Assembly: GCF_949628215.1 (NCBI RefSeq)
Contig: NC_134288.1
Span: 9,741,682 to 9,805,681 of the forward strand
DNA: 64,000 bases
Direction: 5' to 3'
Source of the DNA: Phalacrocorax aristotelis
Taxonomy: Eukaryota; Chordata; Aves; Suliformes; Phalacrocoracidae
Under the pieces are notes generated by a model. The model did not search any database. It was not told the DNA's origin and saw only the letters and a list, made by a program, of their open reading frames with translations. Shown piece by piece: positions 12,260 through 24,170 of this stretch (positions are counted from its first letter, which is position 1; every line of letters begins with the position of its first letter). The position numbers and the translations under genes are program-made.

Positions 12260-13887
12260 TGTGTTCCTTGTTGGGTTTTTCTGCGAGCGCTTCCGGACTT
12301 CGGCTTCAGAGCTGGTTCATTGTTGTGAAAGAACAGGAGTAGGAGGAATTGGGAATCCAGAGCGTGCCTGAAGCACAGAAGAGGAGTTGTGTGTGCCTGT
12401 GGTATTAAAACAAAGCCAAACTGTACATCTGAAGCACGTCAGGAATCTCTTTAAGATGTGTAGGGAGGGACAGGAGGAGGCAGCATCCTTTTAGTCTTGC
12501 TGGGAAAGCATGTTCTACTGTTAAGTTGGAAGGGAAGAGACCACAGAAACAAGGCTTTCAAAACTAGGCAAAGGGATAAAATATACATGTATTTTTAAAA
12601 AGTGTCCTGCAGGGCTGAACAGGAATAATCACTGAGCCTGTCTTGTAAAGGACACTTGATTTTACCAGTACTCATTTCTTCAAAGGTTTTAACATTTATT
12701 GTCTTGTATGCTACCCTCCTCAGTCTGAACTTGCTACCCCAGCACAACTTGGTTAAAACTGTAAGAAGATTTTTAAAAAATTAATCATAATTAGCAATGG
12801 ACTACAGTCTGCATTGTTTGGTTTTTTTTCCTGTGTACAGGAAAGTGTCAGGGTTCTGCCAAGCCCCTTCTTTTTTGAACTTCTGTAAAGATATTTCTGG
12901 ATGGAATTTAAGAACTTTGAGTGTGGTCATCATCCTTGTTTCTCTGGCTCTTGAAGTAGCTCATCCATTCTGTCAAACCTTGCATGCCTAACACAGAGCT
13001 GGGCCTAAGCCCCCACTCCCTTCCCTTCTGAACAGACATGTGGAACTTTAACTACAGCACTACCATTTTCCTGGCTCCCTGACCACCTTCCAGCCTAACA
13101 GGTCAGTGATGCCTCCAGGCAGCCTGGCACTGCCTTGTCTGGTTTCACACACTTTTCAAATTATGCAGAGATCTGAAAATATCCTGTTTCAGTCTCCTTA
13201 AAACTGAGGTGTGATTTCTTTAAACCTAAAAAGCCAACTGCTATTGCTTGATCTAAGTTTTAAAATTCTGTAGCTAATGACATGCACCCTAAATGTACAA
13301 CTGCAAGAAGTGAGGCTGTCCACTTCAGGCTGAAGTTTCAGATACACAGATTAAAAATAACATCGAGTCATTACCTGAACTGTCTTGCCTGTAGCTTTTT
13401 CAGAAAAACTGCATCTCTTCTGGAAGCGAGCAGCAGTGCACCGTGCCAGGTCCCTGGGTAAGAACCGCACTCTTACATAACCTGCGTAGTACAGCCAGTC
13501 ACTGTCTCCGTAACGTGATGGCGAGGTTATTTTTACAGTATCATGGCAACAGGTTTTCTGCTCTGACATGTTTCCGTAGTAGTAGTAGGTGGATCAGGTG
13601 CCTGCCTTCCCTAAAAGCTTTATTTTGCTGTGCAGAATGTGTTTAGTCCCTTTATTTTCTTACACAGTACGGAACTAAGTTCTGCGAGCACAGATGGACA
13701 GCCGAGAAGCCAGCATCCCTTGTGTCTTGTGTCAACCATTACGAAATATCTCATTCAAGCCCGCTGCAGCTTCCAAGCTGAACCAGCAGTGTCCAGAGAG
13801 AAGGGGGAACTGCTGCTGTCCGATATGAGGGAGAAAGAGTGAACTTCATCCGTGGTGATATCTCCCATCCCAAGCTTGGGATCAGCA
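12260..13887. other. Intergenic between PDRG1 and the TTLL9 relic
   Basis: AT-richer, with no gene recognised. Tail-to-tail spacing between PDRG1 and the last TTLL9 exon is under 2 kb. Confidence 0.6.
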
Positions 13888-16338
13888 TTACAATTTCTGC
13901 TGTGCAGGAAGATTCCTGAAAAGCTGCTTCAATTGTGTTTTCCTGCCATGGTAGCAGCATGCAATGAAAACCTTAACAGGGGAGTTACACATCACCTTAC
14001 TCTTCCTTCCTGTAGAGGTGACATAATGTCCCACTTTCAGGTGAAGCTGTACTTGTGTTTTGTTCGTTGGAAACTACAGCCAGAGATGATTGTAGGCACA
14101 CTGAGGTGCGTACTGCAAAATAAAGTTACAATACACGTCAGGCTCTCGGAAATAAAATTTCAGAATCTGCATAGTACTTCCCAACAGTACAATACATCCC
14201 CAGCTTCAGGAAAGCACCCAGTTAATAGTCACCGCAGTGACTGTAGAGCAGTTTTTGCACTAGCTGGCATATGAAGAACTCTGCTGTGTTTATAGCAGGA
14301 CTATAAACAAAACTGCTCGCACTACGTTTAAATGTTTCTTTTCAATGGTACTCCTGCAGCCTGGTTGCTTACATCCACTTTTGGAAAGCATTTGCTTCTT
14401 TTGGTCTCTTAATCCTATAAAAGCCCACAAGCCCATTCTTGTTCTTTTAGTCTCGAGTGAAAGGTGTGTGCTCTCCTCTTGCTGATGGGCAGATAGCTCA
14501 GAGACGTGAGCAGGGCACCCTGCCAGCACTGGCTGAGTACACACCTAAATCTGTGTTTGCCATGACGTTCTCATTCACCAGAGCACCCAGGTCTCCCCCT
14601 CTGCTGACAGGCCCATCGTTCCGAATCAGGTCAAAGCCTCCAACACATTTCTTCCCCGCCAGCCTACAACATCAAATACATGTACTGAAGTACCTGAGCA
14701 ATGAGAGTTATCTGTCTGCACACAGGAATAAACTCCCAGACAATCAGAGACAAAGCCGAACAGCTGAAAGCAGTGGACATCCTTCTACTATTAATATCTG
14801 AGGTTTAGCACAGTTGTAAAATCAATCACAAAATGCTGCAAGACAAGCTGCTTGGAACAGAGTGCTCCAGAAGCAGTAAGTGTGGGAGGCACAATGCAGA
14901 AGGACCTCTGAAAGAGAGCTCTTGTGCAAGGCCCACCTCTGACACAGACTCTGTTCCCTTTGTAGCCTCGCGCTGCTTTGTTTTCCCACTCTGAAGTGGC
15001 AGTATGAGTGCTTACTTTGCTCTGTTTCTGGAAATTCATCATTTAATCACTATAAAGGCTAGAGTATTATGACCAGTTGCCAAGAAAGACATGGAACCAG
15101 ACCACCCATTCCAAACATTTTAATAAAAACCCTTAGAAGGTAATAAACATCTTTGCCTGCCTGCCTTCCCTGTCCACAACATGGAGTGTGTCTTTGAGTA
15201 GATGACATTGGAGTTCACAGTCTTCCAGGCTACTGGCAGTGAGGGAAGGTGAACCATTCACCTCCAGAAGCCAGCTGAGGAGATCCGACAACAGTAAATT
15301 AGGGAGAAACAGGCAGTTTTGCCAATGGTTCATCTAAGAGAAACGCCTATCTGCAAAATCATTATCCTGCTAGCAGGCAGGAGTAAGTGTGAAGCAATAG
15401 GAAATCCAACCCTAAATCTCTTTCCCATGCACCGAGCCAAAGAACATTCTGAGCTTATTGCAAAGTTTCTATTCCTGTTCTCGATGGCACTAAAGAAAAA
15501 AATCCCTCTGGCTTCCAGAAAGCCACACATGTGAAAACCAAAGTCTAGCTGAAGCAGTAAATGCTGAGGACAATTCACAGAATGAGCATTAACCCTTTTT
15601 TAGTGGCAGAATGTGAATGTCTCCTGGGAACAGTTTCCTAGCACAACACAGCATTCAAATAGCTCTCTTACGAGAGCCCAGCAGAGCTATCCGAGCACTG
15701 TGATGACATCGAGGACTTTCACTCCAATTCATTTGTTTCCTGACTAACTGAAGTTACTCCAGCTCTTTACGTGCAGGCCACCTAAGCAGTAATTTGGTTT
15801 GAGGCTATGAACAGAGTAGATTGTGCAAATTAGAGCTATCCAGGACCACAGCTGAGCTGCATTTATTTGCTCTTGAAATAAAGCTGTCCCCGGTGGCACC
15901 ATGTGAAATATTGGACTGATGCTGACAGGACACAGGGCTGTAACAGGTATACCAGATACCATGTCTTGTTAAAGGGAAAAGTTAAAAAAAAATTAGGGAA
16001 GACATTTCATAGGAGAGCACTGTCAACATAAATCATACCTAAGGGAAATTTCCTTACCTATGGTACTGCTTGCACCTTACATGATTAAGGCTGAAAGAAC
16101 AATAATCCTATTTATATGTCATTTCTGAAGTACTATTTGCTGTTTCTGTTTTTCTCAACTCCTGTAATGACAAGTCAGTTGCACTCTCGGGTTCCTGCTG
16201 TTGCAATACTTAGGGTGCATACGTAGCAGATAAAGTCTGAGAATTTCAGCTGAACTTTAATAATATATATTTTTCACTTAGCCAGTGAGAAAAGATGTAT
16301 TTTAAAAAAAAACAACTTCAGTCAAATTATGTTTTAAA

Positions 16339-16369
<31 letters not shown>

Positions 16370-19300
16370 AAATACTCCCAGCTCCTGCGGAGGTTTTTTC
16401 ACCACAATTAGCAAGAAGGGATGTCTTTCACTTGGGGTCTGCCTTTTAGCCAGCGTACCACAGACATGGGTTACATTTAGTGCTGGCAGCAGCTAAACAG
16501 CACTGGTTGGAGGTTTATCAATGCTGATGGGGCACTGCTGTAATATACATGAGCAGGAGAAGAGATGATGGTAACCCTCCATCTCTGGCAAGTGCTGTGA
16601 TATTTGAGATACCCTGATAACATATTAGAGGAACATATTTCAGAAATAGCCAAATTGGCAGGGTTTCACAACACAGTCCTAGAGATCCTACGAAGTTACA
16701 GGGTGCTGCATCCAGCTCATAAACCCTGATACTCCAAGAAAAAGCAGCTGTGTCCTTCCAGATGGCAGCTCCCTACATGTAAAACAGTTTAAACCTCTCT
16801 ACACTTCACTTGCAGTTCCACACTGGCTCGCTCTCAGCCAGCCTGCAAGCACCTACCTACAAGATGCAGAAGCATCATGAGACACCCCTGTCCCAGGGAA
16901 AGCAGGTGGCCTGATGCTATAACCCCTTGCATGTTTATTAACACCTTTGCGGTTTCAGATCCTGATGGATCAGGATGTCATAAGCGTAGAGCTCAAAGCA
17001 GTGTTTGTCACTGATAATCACCTTCTGAACACTCTGGATGCTGGGGATGAAAGCATTGTCTGTATCTGCAAAGAGAACTTCCACCAACCCTGCCCCACGC
17101 TTGGCAGTTGAGTGCTGTCCGAGCTGCTGAATCAGCCACTTGCAGCCGCGAGACATCCAAACACAACCACATGAAGCTGTTCCCAACAGATGACCACACA
17201 CTGAGTCCATGTGATTTTTTTCAAACATCACCCTATAGTCTCCACAGCCTAGCAAGAATTCTTAGTAAAAAGCCAGAGGCCAGAAGGTAGAGGCCACCAG
17301 CCCCACGATGCAGTTAAAATCCCCAGGCTTGACTACCATAAAGCTATAGAAAAAAAAGTCCCCAGGTCCCCATCAGAAGTTCCTCAACAGCAGTCAACAT
17401 CTCTTCTATCAGGGTACCGCAACGACCCTCCTTTCCATACAGACAAGGGATTTATAGAAGGGAGCAGCCCATAAAATAGGAAGTTCAACACCCTCCTCCA
17501 TTACTCTCAAATATTGACCCTCATCTCAAATTCACAAAGAATCTCTCATCCAATTTAATTTTTTCCCCCACCCCTCTCTCTCTCTTTCAGCTGCCACCTC
17601 TTGAGAGGGGAAGCTTAACAGTGACAGCTGTGTGCGGCAATGTCAACTTTGTTGTACTGCTGAGGTCTTAGAAGTGAAGGGCTGAGCTATAAGATACCTA
17701 CATCTCAGACGAGCGCTGATCAGAAAGTTATTAGGTTTAAAGTAAAAAAGATCAGCCTTATAGATGCACAGACAGCTGCAAAGCAACATTAAAGCAGAAT
17801 GCTCACCCAGCCTCTCTCCTAAAGCTGCTATCAACGAAATCACATTTATGGGTATCAGGAGACAAGGCAGCACAGTTAAGTGGCTGCAGCACACGTCCGC
17901 GGCATGGCAGCTGGCAGGATGAGGTCAGCTTACTTGCATCTGCCAAAGAGCCCCAATGGCAGGCAGCAGGGACCAGTCTGCAGACAGCGCACATCCCTCA
18001 CCTTCCCAGGATCATAACTCAGGTGCAGTCTTTTGCACTGCCATGTTTGTGAGATGAACATGAAGTAGAGATAAGGATCAAAGACAAACAGACACAGAAG
18101 AAGCTAATATGGAATTCTCATTCTAAGCATTCCTCTTCTGCCCCAGTGCCAATTATCTTCTCTGTCTGTAATCACAGGCTTCAGAAAAATGAGCTTAAAT
18201 CCAACACTGCATGATGTTATCTTACTAAAAATTGCATGGGGAAAAAAAAATCAGAAGTAATCAAGAGGGGTACCTGGAAAATTAAAGAGTGACTGCCCTG
18301 AGCTGGTACTGTACCTCATGGCTGGCACGAAGCTCTTCATGTCACCACATCTCCAAACCTCAGTGCGCCTTCACCCAAGGCAGCTTGCTGTACCCTCACC
18401 CTGGAAAGGCTTTTAATCATTCAGAGCAAGCATGAACTCTGCTGAACTTTCATGCAGAGAAGTGATGGATTTTCCTGTCTCCTAATCCATCAAATTGAGG
18501 TGGGATACCATTTGGGAAGATGTGTTAATCAAATGAAAGCTATCAAACTCAGTCCAGTAGCAAGTGTGACACACAAGAAATCAGATAGTTCTCTCCCATG
18601 AATTACCCTGTCCTTACAATCTGTGAAGCTGAGGAAGAAGAAAGGCTGCCAAGATTCAAGCACTAACAATAAAACCAGGGCTGACATTTCAGCTTCGGTC
18701 CTAGCTGATTTGTCAAACTGGCATTTCCAGTGATCTGGTGACACCAGTTTTCCAATGAAAAAAGACAGGACAGAGACAGGGTGACAGCCGCAGTGGCAGG
18801 ACAGCTGAATCCTGTAGGACTTTCCAGGAGTCAGAAGTGACAAGGTTCATCTGATGCATCTAATACCAAGAAGTAGAATTGTATATTCCTTTTCTTACCC
18901 TTCTTTATGGCACACGCAGACAGGTCGGGTGCAGTGAACATCTCTGCTATTCAGAGTAAATCATGTATTAGAAAAGAAAGCAAATCCACCTCTCTATAAC
19001 CAGGCCTTCAGTGGGATTTACTGGGAGAAGAGGAAAGGAGCAACTGGGCATTAAGGAAAGGAAATCAATTTCTGGCATAATAATGGTGGTTTGCATTTAC
19101 AGATGTCACTGGAACATAAACTCTCAAGTCAAACATTCAACCTATGAAGTGCAGAGATATGTATAATATAATCCAGCTGCTGATGTTGCTGCCTAGTGTT
19201 AGACCTCCCTAAGAACAGAAGTTTATATATAAACATGCACACAAAGTGTAAGAAGTCAGACCCCAGATAAAGTATCTGACCATTTGAGAAAAGCCATGGT

Positions 19301-19532
19301 AAGAAACTTCGTTGTTGCTCTGGGGAATGGTGAAGCAGTATTACACGAGACAGGCACAGGAGAACAGAACAAGTGCAGAGGGAGAGGATGAAAAAAGAGC
19401 AAAAAACCAAAATGCCTGTTGGGTATTCCCCAAGGAGAAGACAGGGAGTCATTCTCACCTTCTTCAATCAATTATATCCTTCAGTTTTCAGAACAGGAAA
19501 ATTCCTTCACCTTGTGACCTGCCAAAATACAG
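13888..19532 (-). pseudogene. TTLL9: TTLL9 relic (tubulin polyglutamylase), unitary pseudogene
   Basis: TTLL9 adds glutamate chains to tubulin in motile cilia. Minus-strand exon remnants, in gene order: 19532-19459, with GRSQGEGIFLF, a stop, KLKDIID, a stop (human RSQGKGIFLFRRLKDIVDW), acceptor TTTTCCAG and donor AAG|GTGAGA; about 19190-19101, with FIG, a stop, MFDLRVYVPVTS (human LIGGRKFDLRVYVLVMS), and upstream homology continuing in another frame; 17147-16951, GCKWLIQQL to [20 protein letters not shown] then LIHQDLKP; 15274-15161, [20 protein letters not shown] and on; 14663-14545, KKCVGGFDLIRNDGPVSRGG; and 13942-13888, KTQLKQLFRN to stop. Damage: at least three in-frame stops in two exons, a frame change, no AG before GCKW, and donors after LKP and after VVDREG that are not normal GT sites at the expected positions. 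DILID is DILIH. No exons were found upstream of 19532. Location and orientation fit human synteny exactly. Confidence 0.88.
16338..16370. repeat. (TTTTG)n simple repeat
   Basis: Short run of TTTTG pentamers following a poly-T stretch, in a former TTLL9 intron. Confidence 0.85.
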
Positions 19533-22390
19533 CTGGAAAAGCAGAGTTACTGGCTATAACATTAGCATTTCCTGCTCTTTCCCAGAATTTCAGTGTAGAA
19601 GCCCTGCATAACCCAATTCATCATCTCTTTGTATGCAAGCACATTTATTTAAGGTTGTGGGGGAATGGGGATCCAACAACAGCCCTCCAGTGCAAACAAC
19701 TCAGGTTTGTAAGTGTCAGGAGGATTTCTGGAGGCAACAGCAGAGCAGGCAGCCAGCCTATGGGGAAGTTCCACAGTACAGAATAAACAAATTCTGTCAC
19801 ATGCTTCCAGAAATATAAGTACCACAACATATGTTGTCGGGAATTTTGTTAAGTCACATTTTAAATTTGTGTACGTTATAGAAGAACTTAATTAAGCAAG
19901 AGAGTCATGAAAGATGTCAGGGAACTATGGCAAGCAAAAGCAGAACAATCCTGAAGACTACCTAGGCTGCACAATGTATTAACAGTGGGTGACAAGTGGC
20001 CCAGATAAGCCATCCAAGAAGCAAGGCTCCCCAGAGCACCTTCCAAAGGAGGCCCAGACTCCTGCAGCCCCAGGATGTGGCACTGTGCACATCCTGACCT
20101 ACTATAGCATCTGAGTGTGGGAGTAGGCAACCTGAGACTTTGTAACATGGGGCTGCTCAACAGCACAGACCCACAGAAGGAGTAACACAGAGTTTATTTT
20201 TACTTGTCTGTGAGTTTTGAGGTCAGCCACAAACTATTTAAGTTGTTGGTATAATCTCAGTAACCACAGGCTTTTCATATATCCTTGTTTACTGTGTTCT
20301 GGTTATTTGCCATGTTAATTGAGGTTGTGAGCATAAAATCAGCTTAATATAAGGTTTTTTGTTGTCAATTAACACATTCTCATTTGTAGAGTTAGATAAT
20401 CACTAGCTGCTATCCTCCTGGCTGTAATTCACATGTTAGTCTGCATAATTACCTCCCGTTCACTTCTCACAAGTGTGCCCTTACCAATGGGCCCAACTCA
20501 CAGGGTAAGGCGAATCCTCTTGTCCCAGCCTCCCCGCCAGACCTGCTGTGCAAAGCAAACTGCTCACTCGCAGGTCTCACAGATGGGTGTATTTTTAATT
20601 ATGCACCACAGCACGATACTCATGATGTTAAATGGCTTGAATCATCTGGCAGAAAGAAGGTGTTTCTCAGTGTCACATTGTATTGTCTTACTTTCTAAAG
20701 GAAACACAATTTTTGCTTGGTCCCCGGGACACTGACTGAAGTGGAAGTTGCTGTGTTCAGCATGGCTCCAGGTAGCTATAGGTTTGGGGGGACAAATGGG
20801 ATTCAGGATATGAGGCTACACTTTAGGTCTCTAACTGCAGAGCAGAGATAAGCTAGTGCCAACCAAATCCATGCCAGCTTGACCTCCAAGCTACTCATGG
20901 AGTCTCCCGTAATCTCTTCACATTCCCAGGATGGAAGCCCACTCAGTAAATTGGCTGCACTTACACAGGCTGACGTCTAACATAGTGGGATTTCCCTAAA
21001 ACTGAACAGATGTTTTCATAGCTTCAGCTTTAGGGGCTGCCCTAGAAGCTGCTTAACCAGAAGCCCAACTGGACAGCAGCCCTGCACACACACCTTCTTC
21101 TACACCTGCAGCTGAACTGAAAGATTTCAGAGCATGAACTTGGCCTTAACCCCACATTAAGAACCCTAGGAGCACAATCTATTCCTCCACACAAGAACTC
21201 TGCACTTTATACCTTCAATTCAATTTTAGTTAGAGTTAATTTTGTCTCTACAAATAAACTGAGCTGTCTTTTGACTGCTGAAATAAACCGTTGCACAAGA
21301 AGTGTTTTGGTAGTACCTGTTGACCAGGGAACTGGCCAGGAGCACTGCTGTTCCTAGCCACCTTGCTATTACTAGCTCTTCCTGTGGATTTCCTGCACAT
21401 TTTCTTCTTTCTCCGCAGATCGAAGGCATCCATTCACCTCTGTCTCACTTTCCTTGGGAGAGCACATACTTACTGGTTTCAGAACCCAAGTGATGCCAGG
21501 ATTCTTGCAAAATTATTCTACAAACAGATAGTACTCTGAAGGCATTTTGAAGGTCTTCAGAATAAAGGCTCATTTTGTTGCCTCAAGCTTTCCTGCTTCT
21601 AACTGCTTCTGAAACTTCTTCAGATTCTTCACTAAGCAGTTCTGACTCAACTGGGTAGAAAAAGAACTATAAGGTTCAGCTCAACAAATGCACGCACAGT
21701 CTGACTCACTTTAATTGCCCTTGAGAAGTTTCAGGTGACATCTGAGGATCAACTGCACCACATACTCTGAGGAGAAAAATAAATAAACAGGGATAGCATT
21801 GAGTGCTGCTTTTTCTTTGTGGAGGAGAAGGTTTGATTTTGATTTTCTGTACCTCTGCATAAACAGGGAAAGCTAGAACTGAGCAGGTCTCACAATCCAT
21901 GTTCTATCACCTCTGATGTAACTCTCCCGTGCAGTCAGCATGCTCCTCTCCAGGGCAGGCAGCACTGATCAGCACTGCCACACCAACAGCTGTCCCCCAG
22001 GGCCACAGCAGCCCAGCTGCTGAACTGCTGCAGGTTACAGCCCAGTGTTACAAACCACCCTCAGCCTCCATTCATGCCAATGGTGGCGGTGTGAAGGCTC
22101 AGAGCAGGGATGCATCCTGCTCAGCCACCATGCCGCAGTGGAAGCAACACCCCGGAGAGGACAGGGCAGGTATCCCAGGCTGTAGCAGTTTTACCTGTTG
22201 CAACTAAACCTACCCACAGATACAAACAAAACTCCCAGAAATTCAGCCATTTCAGAGGCCCCATTGCAGTGCACCATCCTCAGTGGGTTTTAAGGTAAAA
22301 GCTCCTTCCACTGTGCTTGCCCTCACCTGCACACAGGGAGCATCAGGGGTTTGACATACTGCCTTGGGGCTGTGCAAGAGCCGGGGGTGC
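19533..22390. other. Former TTLL9 5' half, no exon recognised
   Basis: The 5' half of TTLL9 (roughly 130 residues before the conserved RSQGKG segment) should lie here on the minus strand. I found no convincing match. The sequence is AT-richer and unremarkable; the exons may be deleted or too eroded to see by eye. Confidence 0.5.
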
Positions 22391-22720
22391 AGCGCCGTGA
22401 GCCCATCGGATGGGCCGCTACACCCCGCCTGCCTTTTGCTGTGACCGCCGGCTCCGCGCTCCCTTGCGGCCAGCCGGCCTGGGCCTGAGCCGCGACCTGG
22501 GCCTGGGCCTGGGCCTGGGCCTGGGCCTGGGCCGGCGCCCGCCAGGCCGCGCCCGTCCCCATGGCAACGGCGCCGCTGCGCAGCAGGGGGCGCTGGCGGG
22601 ACCGGAACGCCCAGCCGCGCCCCCCACGCTGTGCCCCTCCATCCGGGCCTGGCCCTCCCCGGTGTGCCACCGGTGTGTCCCGAGCCTGCGCCCCCCAGTG
22701 TGCCCTCCCACCCCGCCCGG
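22390..22720. promoter_or_regulatory. CpG-rich segment at the ancestral TTLL9/DUSP15 head-to-head promoter
   Basis: About 330 bases of dense CpG lie between the minus-strand TTLL9 relic and plus-strand DUSP15, where the two genes would meet head to head. It contains a hexamer repeat (22493-22534), an RFX X-box-like palindrome GTCCCCATGGCAAC at 22555-22568 (fits RYYNYY-N2-RRNRAC), and a CTCF-like core GCAGCAGGGGGCGCTGG at 22580-22596. DUSP15's start codon is 1.6 kb downstream, so the segment may still serve DUSP15 or be an orphan. Confidence 0.5.
22493..22534. repeat. (GGGCCT)n hexanucleotide repeat
   Basis: About six to seven near-perfect GGGCCT units within the CpG-rich segment. Regular G3 runs on the plus strand could form a G-quadruplex. 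Confidence 0.9.
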
Positions 22721-23589
22721 CACCCCGGACCTCAGACCGGTCACCACAGCACCCCCAGCCCCCTCGATCCTAGCCTGTGGACTCCAACCCGCACACACCC
22801 AATGTCCCTCTGTCCCTTCTCGTCCCACCCTGTGCCCCCAGGTCCCCTACCCTGTGCCTCCCCACCCTGTGCTCCCAACTCCCCACCTCGTGCCTCCCTG
22901 CTCTGCACCCCCAGTCCCCAGCCCCATGTGGGGCTGCACCATGGGACCCCGCAGGGCACAGGGGTAGGGCCGGCTCTGTCCCTGTGTTTTGGGGCTGTCC
23001 CCGACACCTGTCACCCCTCAGCCACCTGCTACCTGCTCCCTGCGCCGGGCAGGTAGAGGCCATGCAGCGGGGCTGGGGGACAAGGATGGGGGCTGCAGCC
23101 AGGGCTGGGTCCCTGCAAGCAGCCTACAAGCCCTGCCTTTCTAGATCAGGGGGCTCCAGCGGGTCCCCACACCCCAGGCTCTGCCTCTGCTGCCATCACA
23201 CTGCCAGGCAGGGTCGGGAAGCAGCACTTTCCCAGTCCCAGTGACCCCAGCAAGGTGCACGCAGCTGCTGGGGGCAGTGGGGGAGAGACAGCAAACTGGT
23301 CTAAAACCTTCTAAAATCTGGCCCAGGACATTGCTCTGGGGGGGAGCGGGGGCCCGGGGTGGCAGGTGACAGGCAGCAGGTGAGCCCTCACCTACCAGAC
23401 GCCTGTGCTCAGCTGACAGGACCCACCAGCACTGCCTAAACCACCTGCTATGTAAAGCCCCCTGGGAGACGCACACAGACCTCCCCAGGGCAGGGCAGGG
23501 ACGGGGCGCTGTGTCACCTGCCTGCAGGTGGGCACTGCTGCCTGCCCACGGGCAGCCCTGAGGTGTGCGGGGCCGGGGTCTCACACTCC

Positions 23590-23690
23590 CTGTGGCAGGC
23601 GCAGGCAGGGGAGGGCATGGCACAGGCAGGGGCAGGCATGGTGCAGGCAGGGACAGGCATGGTGCAGGCAGGGGTGGGCATGCTGCCGGG
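23590..23690. repeat. ~21-bp GC-rich minisatellite upstream of DUSP15
   Basis: Four to five imperfect copies of a unit like GCAGGGGCAGGCATGGTGCAG, about 500 bases upstream of the DUSP15 start codon. Confidence 0.8.
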
Positions 23691-24170
23691 CACTTCACCA
23701 CGTGGCCGCACAGACCTTCCTTGATGGAGCGGGACAAAGGTTTTGTTCTTCTCCCAACACTGCAGCCTTGTGTGGCTGCGGCGGGCAGCGGCGACAGGCA
23801 GCAGCCAGCGCTCCCACGCCACGGCGCAGAGGGGGAGTTTCTCCTCCTTTGTCTGCTCCCGGCGGGAGCAGCAGTCGGTGTGCAGCAGCGCAAGAGCAGC
23901 CGGAGAAGGGCCTTGGTGGCAGCCGGGGAGGACAGCAGCCAAGGTCCCCTCTGCCCCGGCACAGGCACCACCAGCTCAGCTTCGCCGTGCTGGGAACAAG
24001 CCTGCCCGCCACGGGCAGTGATCCCAGGAGGGGCAAGCTCTTCATGACGGAAACCCGACCGGGGAGCGTCCAGAGTGGGGACAGCAGCTGCGCCTGGGGA
24101 CGAGGAGGACGGCAGCATTCGGGACAAGGACACCCGCACCCTGTCCCCCCCGCGGCGCCCACTGCCGGCC

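Noticed and set aside
13734-13760. NHYEIS-like plus-strand reading near the TTLL9 relic, similar to human TTLL9 NHYELT
   Set aside because: Wrong strand and wrong position relative to the other exon remnants, so a coincidence.
18420-18500. Possible TTLL9 exon (YRDGFARFS-like) on the minus strand
   Set aside because: Weak base-level resemblance only; not distinguishable from chance.
18900-18945. Possible TTLL9 exon (VHLTN-like) on the minus strand
   Set aside because: Only a few scattered matches and no frame; position would fit, but the similarity is too weak to claim.
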